A stretch of DNA of 64,000 nt, from positions 1 through 64,000 of the forward strand of contig CAYMOG010000001.1 of assembly GCA_964392065.1 (NCBI GenBank), read 5' to 3'. The notes under the pieces were generated by a model, which saw only the letters and a list, made by a program, of their open reading frames with translations, was not told the DNA's origin and made no database searches. Positions 44,559 through 53,528 of the stretch are shown here, piece after piece (position 1 is the stretch's first letter; each line of letters begins with the position of its first letter). Source of the DNA: JASBZA01 sp964392065 (GTDB lineage: Bacteria; Bacillota; Clostridia; Saccharofermentanales; Fastidiosipilaceae). The translations under genes and the position numbers were made by a program.

Positions 44559-47500
44559 ATGGAAATCAATGTAATTTCCTTCGAGGAAGGTTTACCAGAA
44601 GGTTTCAATACGGATTCAAGATCCAGCTTATCCATTAGTAGCACTTATAAACGCGATGGTGAGCAGGCATTATTATGGAGGTTTCCTCGTTATGGTCAAT
44701 TGGATATCAATTGTGCTATTCCGTATAGAACACCGGATCTGGAGGAGGATAAGGCGGAACTTAGCTTCGTTATTAATATTTATGCTGAAGAAGTATTAAA
44801 CGGAGCAATAGATTTCTTGTTTTATAAAGGAAGAGATCTTGCTTGTTCATTTCGTATGGAATTAGGTTTCCAGGGTTGGAGAACCCTATGGGTTCCTTAT
44901 GATCGTTCGATGACCGGTGCCCCCGTAGATGGGATGGATCGTTTAAGCTTAGTGGCCGATTGTGATGGAGGATTACTATACATTGATCAAATGATTCTAG
45001 CGATTCCAATCGATGCTAGGCATCCTACAAGAGACTATCAGATTCCGTTTGTGAATTATAAAGCGGATAGTCAAGCCAACGCCCATTGGATGTCTCTCTA
45101 TCGTTTTGCCCAATTGGCCAAGTCATACGAAGCGAAATCTCAAGAAGCTTTACTTGTAAGTGTTACAGAAATCAATGAGATTAAGCTGCGTTTACTAGAA
45201 TATATCTTAAGTCATGCAATTTTACCTGAAAATACTACTTATGAAAATCTTATTGAGCGTTGGGAACAGTATGAAATTAATGAGGACGCTCGGAGAATTC
45301 GTGGTCGTGTCATCGATTTACCAGCGACTAGAGCGGTATGGCCTGACGAGGAAAAAGCAAATCTTATGGCCATAACTAGACCTATTGGTATCAAAGAAAC
45401 AGGAGAATTATTGCTTCACCTAGGTTTATTTTATAGGCAAGAGTGTAAGGAAGAGAGAAAAGAAATCCTACGTGCTATGTTTCTCTCACTGATACGATTG
45501 ACGCTAGAGCAAGGTTTTGCTTACGGCAGTGGAATTGGTACTGTACACCATGCAGGGTATCAGATGCGAGAACTCTATCAAGCAGTGTTTATTATGGAAG
45601 ACGTATTAGCAGAAAGCCGGCTACTAGAGTCTGTAAGGAGAAGTTTAGAGTGGTTTTCTGGCTTGGGAAGAGTATTTCGCTCTGACGAAGAGTCTTCTCA
45701 GGAAAGTATCGATACATTAAATACACTTTCTCACGGTATGCTTATTGCCATTATACTAAAGACCGATGAGCACAAGCGTAGTATTTCCATGAGAGCTTAT
45801 AGCCACTGGCTAAACGTAGCGTTATCCCCACGGTCAGGATTAAAAGGTCCTTTCAAGTGGGATGGAAGTTGTGTTCATCATGGAAATCATTATCCGGCCT
45901 ATGGACGAGATGGTTTATTAGGTATTACACCTGTAGTGTATTTCTTAAGTGGTACAAGTTTAGCTCTAGGTGAACTGGCTCACCAGAATATTAAGTACTG
46001 TACCTTGATGATGCGGGTATACTCGAATAAATATCAATGGCTTATTAGTTTATCCGCTAGACATCCACTAGGTGAAGGGAGACACAGTGGTTTTAATTCT
46101 ATGGATCCGTTCTGGTATCTTGCACTTGCCGGTAGTCCAGATGGGGGAAGTCCCATAGACAAGGAGATGGCAGAAGCGTTTTTGCGGTTAGAACAAGAGA
46201 ATAGTCATCGCATTTCTTATTTAAAGGATAGAGCTTTCGAAGCGGAGAGAGCACCTGTTGGTCACTGGACTATGCCTTATGCTGCATGTGGTCTTCATCG
46301 TAGAGAAGAATGGTTAGTGGGCGTAAGAGGACATAGTCGTTATTTATGGGCCAATGAATCTTATCTCCAGAACAATTTGTATGGACGTTATATTAGTCAT
46401 GGTCATCTTCAGGTTCTAGGGAAGGGAGATCCCGTTAATCTTCAAGCCAGTGGATACAAGATAGAAGGGTATGATTTTAACTATTTCCCAGGGACCACTA
46501 CCATTGTTTTACCTATAGATGAATTAAAATCCAGGGTGTTACAAGTAGATCACATGAGTGGCTATGAAGAAATGCTCTTATCTGAAGAATGCTTTGTAGG
46601 TGGTATAGATAATGGATGGAATGGTTTATTTGCCATGAAGCTTCGAGAACATGCAAAATACCATGGGAGCCATAGAGCAAGAAAATCATGGTTTTTCTAT
46701 GAGAACCTTGTCCTTTGCTTAGGGAGTAATATCGAAAATGCTGTACGTAGGAGAGAGACCGTAACGACCTTATTTCAAAATTCTATGGAGTCAAGGGACG
46801 AAGGATTCTATTGGAGTAGTTCTGAGAGGAACCGAAGCTTTCCATTCTCTATAAACCAAACTACAGAAGACTATACGTTTCTTCTGGATAATAAAGACAA
46901 CGGATATCTCCTGTATCCTGGCATGAATTTAGCTCTTCATGTCAGTAGTCAAGTGTCTCGTTCTCCTGTTAATAGTGCAGTAAGTGAAGGTGATTTTGCC
47001 AAAGCGTATTTATCCCATGGCAAAGCTCCACAGAACGCATGCTATACGTATGTATTGGTTCCTGATACAACGGTAGAATCGATGGCGACCCTAATGAAAG
47101 CCTGGAGAGAAAAACCTCCTCTAGAGATATTACAACAAGATTACCAAGCACATATTGTAGAAGATTTCACCCATAATACTCAATATTATGTTTTGTTTGA
47201 AGCGGGAGAAGTTACTGTATCAGGAGTAATCCATCATGTCGACACACCATCTCTCATTATGGCACAGAAGAAGGGAAGTGGTTTAGCTTTACGAATCTGT
47301 GATCCTGACTTACGACTGTATGAAGGTATCGAAGAAGATCAATATGATGAAAACGGGAATTATCGTGAAGTGAGTGTGTATTCTAGGAAGTGGTTTCACA
47401 CGACAAGTATACCGCATATTATGGAAATTCAATTGCACGGAGAGTGGACGCTAGGAGGAACAGATTTAGATAATGTTTTATGTACTTACGAGAATAATAA

Positions 47501-47564
47501 AACGTTCATTCGTATCCAAACGCAGGAGGCAAGACCCGTAGAGATACTATTGGAATCCCCATAG
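44559..47564 (+). CDS. chondroitinase ABC-like PL8 lyase
   Basis: 1001 residues, close to Proteus vulgaris chondroitinase ABC. An N-terminal jelly-roll domain spans about 1-160, a helical toroid about 175-570 and the beta-sandwiches follow. The catalytic tetrad of that enzyme aligns well: His441 and Tyr448 (VHHGNHYPAYGRDG, seven apart as expected), Arg501 (SARHPLGEG) and Glu600 (LWANESY), with NLYGRYISHGH after it. It cleaves chondroitin/dermatan sulfates or hyaluronan to 4,5-unsaturated oligosaccharides. The ATG at 44559 follows GGAGCG within the regulator's end. No signal peptide, so intracellular action on imported oligosaccharides is inferred. Confidence 0.92.
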   Translation: MEINVISFEEGLPEGFNTDSRSSLSISSTYKRDGEQALLWRFPRYGQLDINCAIPYRTPDLEEDKAELSFVINIYAEEVLNGAIDFLFYKGRDLACSFRMELGFQGWRTLWVPYDRSMTGAPVDGMDRLSLVADCDGGLLYIDQMILAIPIDARHPTRDYQIPFVNYKADSQANAHWMSLYRFAQLAKSYEAKSQEALLVSVTEINEIKLRLLEYILSHAILPENTTYENLIERWEQYEINEDARRIRGRVIDLPATRAVWPDEEKANLMAITRPIGIKETGELLLHLGLFYRQECKEERKEILRAMFLSLIRLTLEQGFAYGSGIGTVHHAGYQMRELYQAVFIMEDVLAESRLLESVRRSLEWFSGLGRVFRSDEESSQESIDTLNTLSHGMLIAIILKTDEHKRSISMRAYSHWLNVALSPRSGLKGPFKWDGSCVHHGNHYPAYGRDGLLGITPVVYFLSGTSLALGELAHQNIKYCTLMMRVYSNKYQWLISLSARHPLGEGRHSGFNSMDPFWYLALAGSPDGGSPIDKEMAEAFLRLEQENSHRISYLKDRAFEAERAPVGHWTMPYAACGLHRREEWLVGVRGHSRYLWANESYLQNNLYGRYISHGHLQVLGKGDPVNLQASGYKIEGYDFNYFPGTTTIVLPIDELKSRVLQVDHMSGYEEMLLSEECFVGGIDNGWNGLFAMKLREHAKYHGSHRARKSWFFYENLVLCLGSNIENAVRRRETVTTLFQNSMESRDEGFYWSSSERNRSFPFSINQTTEDYTFLLDNKDNGYLLYPGMNLALHVSSQVSRSPVNSAVSEGDFAKAYLSHGKAPQNACYTYVLVPDTTVESMATLMKAWREKPPLEILQQDYQAHIVEDFTHNTQYYVLFEAGEVTVSGVIHHVDTPSLIMAQKKGSGLALRICDPDLRLYEGIEEDQYDENGNYREVSVYSRKWFHTTSIPHIMEIQLHGEWTLGGTDLDNVLCTYENNKTFIRIQTQEARPVEILLESP

Positions 47565-47651
47565 GATCATGGGCACAGAAAAGCGTTTTGAACATTTAGA
47601 ACGCAAGGAGTAGAATAATTAATACAGAGATAAAGGTGAAGTGAGAAAAAT

Positions 47652-49190
47652 ATGTCTAAGTTGGAAAAATATTCCCATATGGGAAGAAAAATTATTTTTA
47701 TTATGACGGACACCCAGAGGACCGATATGGTGGGTTGTTACGGATATCCTGAAATGAAAACACCGTCTATTGATGCTTTGGCAGCAAAAGGGGTGCGATA
47801 CGATAGAGCATACAGTTGTCAACCTGTTTGTGGACCTGCTAGGTCAGCTATTTTCACAGGTACGTATCCCCATAGCAATGGAGCATGGGGGAATTCTATG
47901 CCCTTGGGTGCCAATGTGAAAACGGTAGGACAACGACTAAGCGATAATCGTTTCCATACGGCTTATGTGGGGAAGTACCATCTCGATGGAGGAGACTATT
48001 TCGGGTTAGGTGTAGCAGCTGATGGTTGGGATCCTGATTACTGGTATGATATGAAAAATTATCTCGATGAACTTAGCACAGAAGAACGTTACAAATCGAG
48101 ACAAACAGAGACGATGGAGACGGAAAATTGGCCCCAGGAGAAAACGTTTGCTCACCGAGTGAGTAACAAGGCTATAGCGTTTTTAGAAAACCATCAAGAA
48201 GACGACTATTTCCTTGTGGTGAGCTATGACGAACCCCATGATCCCTTTATTTGTCCAGAGCCGTTTGCTTCTATGTATAAAGATTATGAGTTTCCTAAAT
48301 CTGAGAATATATGGGACGACTTAGAGAATAAACCGGATTTATTAAAAGCATGGGCAGGTAAGAGTCTAGAAGCCGATAAGGATGCTTTGCGTATTATGCC
48401 TCAGTATTTTCTAGGTTGTAACAGTTTCGTTGATCATGAAATTGGTCGTGTTCTAGAGAAAATTGAAGAAGTGGCTCCCGATGCGCTCATTATTTATACT
48501 TCTGACCATGGAGATGCGCTTCATTCCCATTCTCTACAGGCCAAAGGCCCAAGTATGTACGATGAAATCGCACGAATTCCCCTCATAATCTATGACCCTA
48601 AGAGTACGAGTCCAGGCGGTTCGGTTTGTCCTCATCCCGCAAGTCATATTGACTTAACACCAACCATTCTAGACTATGCTGGGATAAGGCAACCCAAGCT
48701 ACTAGAAGGTATAAGCATGAGGCCTATGATTGAAGATCCTGGGCATAAAATGCATGCTTACATCTTCACAGAATTTAATCGGTATGAAGTGGATCATGAT
48801 GGTTTCGGAGGTTTCCAACCCATGCGAGCGTGTTATGATGGTCGATATAAATTAAGTCTCTTTCTCTTATCCCAAGACGAAATGTATGACTTGGAATCTG
48901 ATCCTTATGAAATGCATAATCTCATCGATTCAGCACACCATCAGGAAATTAGAAAGCGTTTACATGATGCCATACTAGATTGGATGAACCAAACCCGAGA
49001 TCCTTTCCGAGGATACTATTGGGAGAGAAGACCATGGAGAGAAGATGCAAGACCTGCCACTTGGGATTATACTGGCTATACTCGCCAGAGAGAAAATGAA
49101 GAATATGAACCTAGGCAGCTAAACTATTCCACGGGATTAGTGATGGAAGCTGCCGTTCGTAAGAAAAAGGATTTAGATGACCCCAGCTAA
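47652..49190 (+). CDS. S1-type sulfatase, Cys-type active site
   Basis: 512 residues with CGPAR (Cys60, CGPARSAIFTGTYP), a single Asp20 in MTDTQRTD, and YTSDHGDALHSHSLQAKG. The short N-terminal stretch before GRKIIFIM has no hydrophobic leader. Its end overlaps anSME by 14 bases, so enzyme and maturase are translationally coupled. Placed right after chondroitinase ABC, it is a good candidate for a chondroitin disaccharide sulfatase, though position specificity is not readable. Confidence 0.92.
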   Translation: MSKLEKYSHMGRKIIFIMTDTQRTDMVGCYGYPEMKTPSIDALAAKGVRYDRAYSCQPVCGPARSAIFTGTYPHSNGAWGNSMPLGANVKTVGQRLSDNRFHTAYVGKYHLDGGDYFGLGVAADGWDPDYWYDMKNYLDELSTEERYKSRQTETMETENWPQEKTFAHRVSNKAIAFLENHQEDDYFLVVSYDEPHDPFICPEPFASMYKDYEFPKSENIWDDLENKPDLLKAWAGKSLEADKDALRIMPQYFLGCNSFVDHEIGRVLEKIEEVAPDALIIYTSDHGDALHSHSLQAKGPSMYDEIARIPLIIYDPKSTSPGGSVCPHPASHIDLTPTILDYAGIRQPKLLEGISMRPMIEDPGHKMHAYIFTEFNRYEVDHDGFGGFQPMRACYDGRYKLSLFLLSQDEMYDLESDPYEMHNLIDSAHHQEIRKRLHDAILDWMNQTRDPFRGYYWERRPWREDARPATWDYTGYTRQRENEEYEPRQLNYSTGLVMEAAVRKKKDLDDPS

Positions 49191-50322
49191 TATGAGAATA
49201 AATAGAGCTTTACACTTTTTAATTAAATCTGCTTCAAGCCTCTGTAACATGCGCTGTCACTATTGTTTCTATGCAGATGTTTCGGACCATAGAGACGTGA
49301 AGTCTTTTGGTCTCATGAGCTTGGAGACAGTGGAGAATCTAGCTCGAACGGCTTGTAGCTCGGGTGCGACCGAACTGCATTTTGCTTTCCAGGGTGGAGA
49401 GCCTAGTCTTCGTGGTTTGGACTTCTACAGAGATTTTGTACGTATAATTGATCAGCATAATGTGTCGGGTATTCCTATAAGTTATTCAATGCAGACTAAT
49501 GCTTATACTATAGACGAAGAGTGGGTGCGTTTTTTCAAGGAAAAGAATTTTCTTCTCGGGATTTCTCTAGATGGTACGGTCAAAACGCATAATAAGAATC
49601 GAGTAGACAGTAACCACGAAGGAACTTTTCGCAAGGTTTGGAATGTAATTTTACAATTGCAAGAAGCACAAGTGGAATTTAATATACTTACGGTTGTTAA
49701 TCATGATGTGGCAGAAAATATAGAGAAGATTTATCCTTTTTATATGCAAAAGGGTCTCCATTATCAGCAATACATTCCGTGTCTAGATCCTTTAGATGAA
49801 GAACGTGGTTTACATGCGTACTCCCTGACGCCAGAAATTTATGGAGACTTCCTAATTAAGTTGTTTGATATGTGGTACCAAGATGTACTACGCGGACAGT
49901 TTATCTATATTAGATTTTTTGAGAATCTTGTTGGTATGATGCTTGGCTATCCACCAGAAGCTTGTGGCATGCTAGGTGTATGTCAACCGCAGTTAGTTCT
50001 CGAGGCCGATGGAGGCGTATTTCCTTGTGACTTCTATGTTCTAGACCACTTAAGATTAGGAAATATTAATACGCATACGCTAGAAGAAATTGAACAGAAT
50101 AGGTTAGAAACAGGATTTATAGAGCAGTCTAAGCCTATGGATGACGCGTGTTCTACTTGTCAATATTTTCCACTGTGCCGAGGCGGTTGTCGTAGAGATC
50201 GAGAACCTAGGGTTGGGGATGCCATGTCCTTAAATTATTTCTGTTCCTCTTATAAGAAGTTTTATGCTCATGCTTTACCGAAGTTAGAAGAAATCGCAAC
50301 GAGGGTACAGACTAGACGTTAA
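49177..50322 (+). CDS. anaerobic sulfatase-maturating enzyme (radical SAM, SPASM)
   Basis: 381 residues. The radical SAM cluster is C23-x3-C27-x2-C30 (SSLCNMRCHYCFY), followed by FQGGEPSL. The SPASM domain has Cys in CGMLGVC, FPCDFYVLD, CSTCQYFPLCRGGC and YFCSSY. The Asp in PCDFYVLD is the catalytic base in characterised clostridial anSME. It oxidises the active-site Cys (or Ser) of sulfatases to formylglycine before folding; all four sulfatases here carry Cys. Its start overlaps the upstream sulfatase. Oxygen sensitivity of this enzyme class supports an anaerobic host. Confidence 0.95.
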   Translation: MTPANMRINRALHFLIKSASSLCNMRCHYCFYADVSDHRDVKSFGLMSLETVENLARTACSSGATELHFAFQGGEPSLRGLDFYRDFVRIIDQHNVSGIPISYSMQTNAYTIDEEWVRFFKEKNFLLGISLDGTVKTHNKNRVDSNHEGTFRKVWNVILQLQEAQVEFNILTVVNHDVAENIEKIYPFYMQKGLHYQQYIPCLDPLDEERGLHAYSLTPEIYGDFLIKLFDMWYQDVLRGQFIYIRFFENLVGMMLGYPPEACGMLGVCQPQLVLEADGGVFPCDFYVLDHLRLGNINTHTLEEIEQNRLETGFIEQSKPMDDACSTCQYFPLCRGGCRRDREPRVGDAMSLNYFCSSYKKFYAHALPKLEEIATRVQTRR

Positions 50323-50349
50323 ATATTTTGTAATAGAAAAAGGGTTTTT

Positions 50350-51144
50350 ATGTTTTTTGTTTTTTTTAGCATTGCATTTATTGCTTCACTCATAGGTGCT
50401 GTTTCGGGTTTAGGCGGAGGAATCATCATTAAGCCGGTACTTGATATGGCTGGAATAGCAGGCGTAGCAGAAGCGAGCTTCATGTCCGGACTAACGGTTT
50501 TAGCGATGACTTCTGTGAATATTTTCAAGGCTATCCGTAAACCTAAGGATATGCTAATTGATAAGACACGTAGTCCCTGGCTAGCGCTCGGTGCAGTCTT
50601 TGGCGGTCTTATCGGAAACCAGATTTTCGATGGTGTCATGACATTCGTAGGAGCTGAGAATGCGAGAATAGTAGGCGCAATACAAGCGGTAGTCCTGCTT
50701 CTCATTACCTTATCTGTAATGCTTTATATGCTTAACAGGGATAAGATAGAAACGAAGAATTCCAAGAGTTTCTTCCTAGCGGTTCTGATTGGACTAGGTT
50801 TAGGTGTTATTTCATCCTTCTTAGGCATAGGCGGTGGTCCTATGAATTTAGTGATTCTCTATTTTTTCTTCAGCATGAGTACGAAACAAGCCGCACAAAA
50901 CTCATTATTTATAATATTTTTCTCGCAAATTAGTTCTCTTATTCAAACCTTCGTGACAAACTCTGTACCGAGATTCAACAGTACGAATCTTATCTTCATG
51001 ATTATTGGAGGCGTAAGCGCAGGGCTAATTGGCAGTATCTTATTAAAAAAGTTGAGTACTAAAACCGTAGACCGTCTCCTTATGCTGGTATTTGCCCTTG
51101 TAGCCATTATAAATATTTATAATATTATTAAATTTCTTGCGTAA
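50350..51144 (+). CDS. TSUP (TauE/SafE) family anion exporter
   Basis: A 264-residue membrane protein with about eight transmembrane segments and the duplicated family motif (GAVSGLGGGIIIKPVLD near 18 and GVISSFLGIGGGPMNLVIL near 157). The family exports sulfite, sulfoacetate and other sulfur oxyanions. It lies 27 bases after anSME in the same orientation. I infer export of sulfate (or sulfite) freed in the cytoplasm by the four signal-less sulfatases. A strong terminator follows. Confidence 0.85.
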   Translation: MFFVFFSIAFIASLIGAVSGLGGGIIIKPVLDMAGIAGVAEASFMSGLTVLAMTSVNIFKAIRKPKDMLIDKTRSPWLALGAVFGGLIGNQIFDGVMTFVGAENARIVGAIQAVVLLLITLSVMLYMLNRDKIETKNSKSFFLAVLIGLGLGVISSFLGIGGGPMNLVILYFFFSMSTKQAAQNSLFIIFFSQISSLIQTFVTNSVPRFNSTNLIFMIIGGVSAGLIGSILLKKLSTKTVDRLLMLVFALVAIINIYNIIKFLA

Positions 51145-51164
51145 ATTGGAAGTGTTTATAGCAA

Positions 51165-51193
51165 AAAAGAAGCAGTTCAAAACTGCTTCTTTT
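51165..51193. terminator. bidirectional terminator between the TSUP gene and kduD
   Basis: AAAAGAAGCAGTT (51165-51177) pairs perfectly with AACTGCTTCTTTT (51181-51193) around CAA. Convergent genes on both sides. Confidence 0.9.
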
Positions 51194-51223
51194 CTTCTTG
51201 TTTACTTGTAATAATAGAAATGT

Positions 51224-52033
51224 TTAGGGTTGTTTACCGATATAAGCAAGTATACCACCATCAACATTTAAGATATGACCATTCACGAAATCTGAAGCGG
51301 CTGAAGCAAGGTATACTGCAGCGCCTTGTAGATCTTCTGTTTCACCCCAGCGTGCTGCTGGTGTTCTACCGATAATGAATTGATCAAATGGATGTCTGGC
51401 ACCATCTTCTTGTAGTTCACGTAGAGGGGCCGTTTGAGAGGTTGCGATATAACCTGGGCCGATACCGTTACATTGGATATTATACTGACCATATTCTGAA
51501 GCAATATTTTTCGTTAGCATTTTTAGTCCGCCCTTGGCTGCAGCATAAGCAGATACGGTTTCACGACCTAATTCACTCATCATAGAGCAGATATTGATGA
51601 TCTTACCATGGCCTAATTCCATCATATCGGGTAGTACAGCCTTGGAAGTAATGAAACAAGCATTTAAGTCTACATTGATTACTTGCTCCCAATCTTCAAC
51701 AGACATTTCATGCATAGGAATTCTCTTAATCATTCCAGCATTATTCACCAGAATATCGACAGGCTGACCATAGTCTTCCTTGATTTTGTTGAGGGTTTCT
51801 ACTACAGCTTGCTCATTGGTTACATCACAGACATAACCTCTGATGCCTGAACGACCTTCCTCTTCATATTGCTTAACAGCTTGATCTACTTCCTCTTGAT
51901 TAAGTGAATTAATTGCTACTTGCGCTCCTGCATCATATAATGCATTGGCCAAAGCCATTCCAATTCCGTGTGTAGCTCCAGTAACTAGGGCCAATCTACC
52001 GTCCAACTTGAATTTGTCCAAAATGTTTGACAT
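51224..52033 (-). CDS. kduD: SDR dehydrogenase of the KduD/DhuD type
   Basis: A 269-residue short-chain dehydrogenase: NAD(P)-binding TGATHGIG (residues 19-26), NNAG, catalytic Ser in INICSMMSE and YAAAK. It is closest in pattern to 2-keto-3-deoxygluconate 5-dehydrogenases (KduD/DhuD) and gluconate 5-dehydrogenases. In context it should reduce 3-deoxy-D-glycero-2,5-hexodiulosonate, made by KduI or DhuI, to 2-keto-3-deoxygluconate. Divergent from the GH88-kduI operon, sharing an intergenic region with a LacI/cre-like box. Confidence 0.85.
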   Translation of the reverse strand: MSNILDKFKLDGRLALVTGATHGIGMALANALYDAGAQVAINSLNQEEVDQAVKQYEEEGRSGIRGYVCDVTNEQAVVETLNKIKEDYGQPVDILVNNAGMIKRIPMHEMSVEDWEQVINVDLNACFITSKAVLPDMMELGHGKIINICSMMSELGRETVSAYAAAKGGLKMLTKNIASEYGQYNIQCNGIGPGYIATSQTAPLRELQEDGARHPFDQFIIGRTPAARWGETEDLQGAAVYLASAASDFVNGHILNVDGGILAYIGKQP

Positions 52034-52087
52034 GTAATCTCTCGCTTTCTTCTATAAATTTATTGAAAAATAAAATTTCGTATCTAT

Positions 52088-52116
52088 ATTTTACCAGTCT
52101 CTGGCAAGTCTCGCAA
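52088..52116 (-). promoter_or_regulatory. promoter of kduD
   Basis: On the minus strand TTGCGA (52116-52111), 17 bases, then TAAAAT (52093-52088). The box at 52124-52137 lies immediately upstream of the -35. Confidence 0.55.
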
Positions 52117-52123
52117 AGATTAT

Positions 52124-52137
52124 TGCAAAGGTTTTCA
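52124..52137. promoter_or_regulatory. LacI/cre-like box between kduD and GH88
   Basis: On the minus strand this reads TGAAAACCTTTGCA, nearly identical to the boxes at 4766 and 4927 in the pectin half. A half-matching TGAAAACCTTGAAT occurs at 52235-52248. The box abuts the kduD -35, so it could block or stimulate. A -10 like TATGAT (52294-52299) may serve the GH88 side. Nothing else is evident in 52034-52335. Confidence 0.55.
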
Positions 52138-52335
52138 TAAAGATAATCTTTAGCTCAGAAGTGCAGTTATTCTAGGTAGAATCCAGAGCTTTTAAATCTA
52201 GCCGCTATTAGTGTGTTAAACGTAGGTAATCTCATGAAAACCTTGAATTTTGGGTTATGGAAAAAACTTTGCATAGTCTTAGAGAAGCTTATCTATGATA
52301 CACTTAAGGCGATAATTTAGTAAAAGGAGCATGTG

Positions 52336-53508
52336 ATGATTGATTATGAAAAATACCCAGAATTGACGACTACTCAGGTGCATGAAGCATTTGATTTTGC
52401 AATAGAGCAAATTCGTCGTAATCTACCAGAGTTTACCTACAAGTGCCAATCTAGCAATAGTGTAAACAATCACTATTACGCTGAAGAGAATCTCGAATGG
52501 ACAACGGGGTTTTGGCCGGGTGAAATTTGGCTTGCTTATGAGAGGACGGGAGATCCTGTGTTTTCTCTTGCTGGGCAGATCTTTGTCCAGAGTTTTCTCC
52601 ATCGAATTGAAAATAAGATAGAAGTTGACCATCATGATATGGGCTTCCTATACTCATTGTCTTGTGTTTCTGCTTATCACTTAACTGGTGATGAGGATGC
52701 CAGAACAGCGGCTATACTTGCTGCTGATCAGCTGGCTTCACGTTGGAATGCGAAAGGAAAATTCATACAGGCATGGGGACCCTATGGTAGTCCCGATCAT
52801 AATCGTTTGATTATCGATTGTCTTTTGAACCTAGGTTTATTGTTCTGGGCAAGTGAGGAAACAGGGAAACCGCATTATAAAGATTTGGCGGTACAGCATA
52901 TTGATACTACACTTAAGAATGCAATCCGAGACAATGGATCGGCTTATCATACCTACTACTTCGATGTGGAAACGGGTGCGCCTCTGCGAGGTGTAACACA
53001 TCAGGGGTATAAGGATGAATCTTCTTGGGCCAGAGGTCAGGCTTGGGCTATCTATGGTACGGCAATTAGTTACCGTTATACAGGGATTGAGAAGTATAGA
53101 GAGTATTTTGAGAAGACTCTAGCCTATTTCATCCAACGTTTACCTGAGAATCTAGTCCCTTATTGGGATTTGGATTTCGTAGATGGATCTGGAGAGCCTT
53201 TGGATTCATCAGCATCTTCTATTGTAGCTTGCGGGCTGTTAGAGATGGCCGATAGGACTGAGAGTCCAGAGGACAAGAGGCGCTATCGCAAGTTAGCTTC
53301 AGCCCTGATGGCTGCGGTGATCCAGGAATGTGCGGTGAAAGATCATGAGATTTCTAATGGATTAGTATTAAATGGCACGTATGCGAAGCATTCTGAATAT
53401 AATGGTATACCGAAGGATAGAGGCGTAGACGAATGCGTTTCTTGGGGTGACTATTATTATATGGAAGCATTGACAAGATTAAGCACCAATTGGGAACCCT
53501 ATTGGTAA
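52336..53508 (+). CDS. unsaturated glucuronyl hydrolase, GH88
   Basis: A 390-residue (alpha/alpha)6-barrel enzyme that releases the 4,5-unsaturated hexuronate from glycosaminoglycan disaccharides by hydration. The catalytic Asp pair aligns with known UGLs: Asp101 (DHHDMGFLYS) and Asp161 (LIIDCLLNLG). AGGAG lies 6 bases before the ATG at 52336, preferred over the GTG at 52333. Cytoplasmic. It feeds KduI directly downstream and completes the PL8 lyase route. First gene of a four-gene run with kduI, an unknown and a sulfatase. Confidence 0.93.
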   Translation: MIDYEKYPELTTTQVHEAFDFAIEQIRRNLPEFTYKCQSSNSVNNHYYAEENLEWTTGFWPGEIWLAYERTGDPVFSLAGQIFVQSFLHRIENKIEVDHHDMGFLYSLSCVSAYHLTGDEDARTAAILAADQLASRWNAKGKFIQAWGPYGSPDHNRLIIDCLLNLGLLFWASEETGKPHYKDLAVQHIDTTLKNAIRDNGSAYHTYYFDVETGAPLRGVTHQGYKDESSWARGQAWAIYGTAISYRYTGIEKYREYFEKTLAYFIQRLPENLVPYWDLDFVDGSGEPLDSSASSIVACGLLEMADRTESPEDKRRYRKLASALMAAVIQECAVKDHEISNGLVLNGTYAKHSEYNGIPKDRGVDECVSWGDYYYMEALTRLSTNWEPYW

Positions 53509-53528
53509 AGAAATAAAGGAGAGATGAA

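Noticed and set aside
50319..50705. 128-codon minus-strand open frame
   Set aside because: Antisense to the TSUP exporter; the composition is that of a shadow frame.
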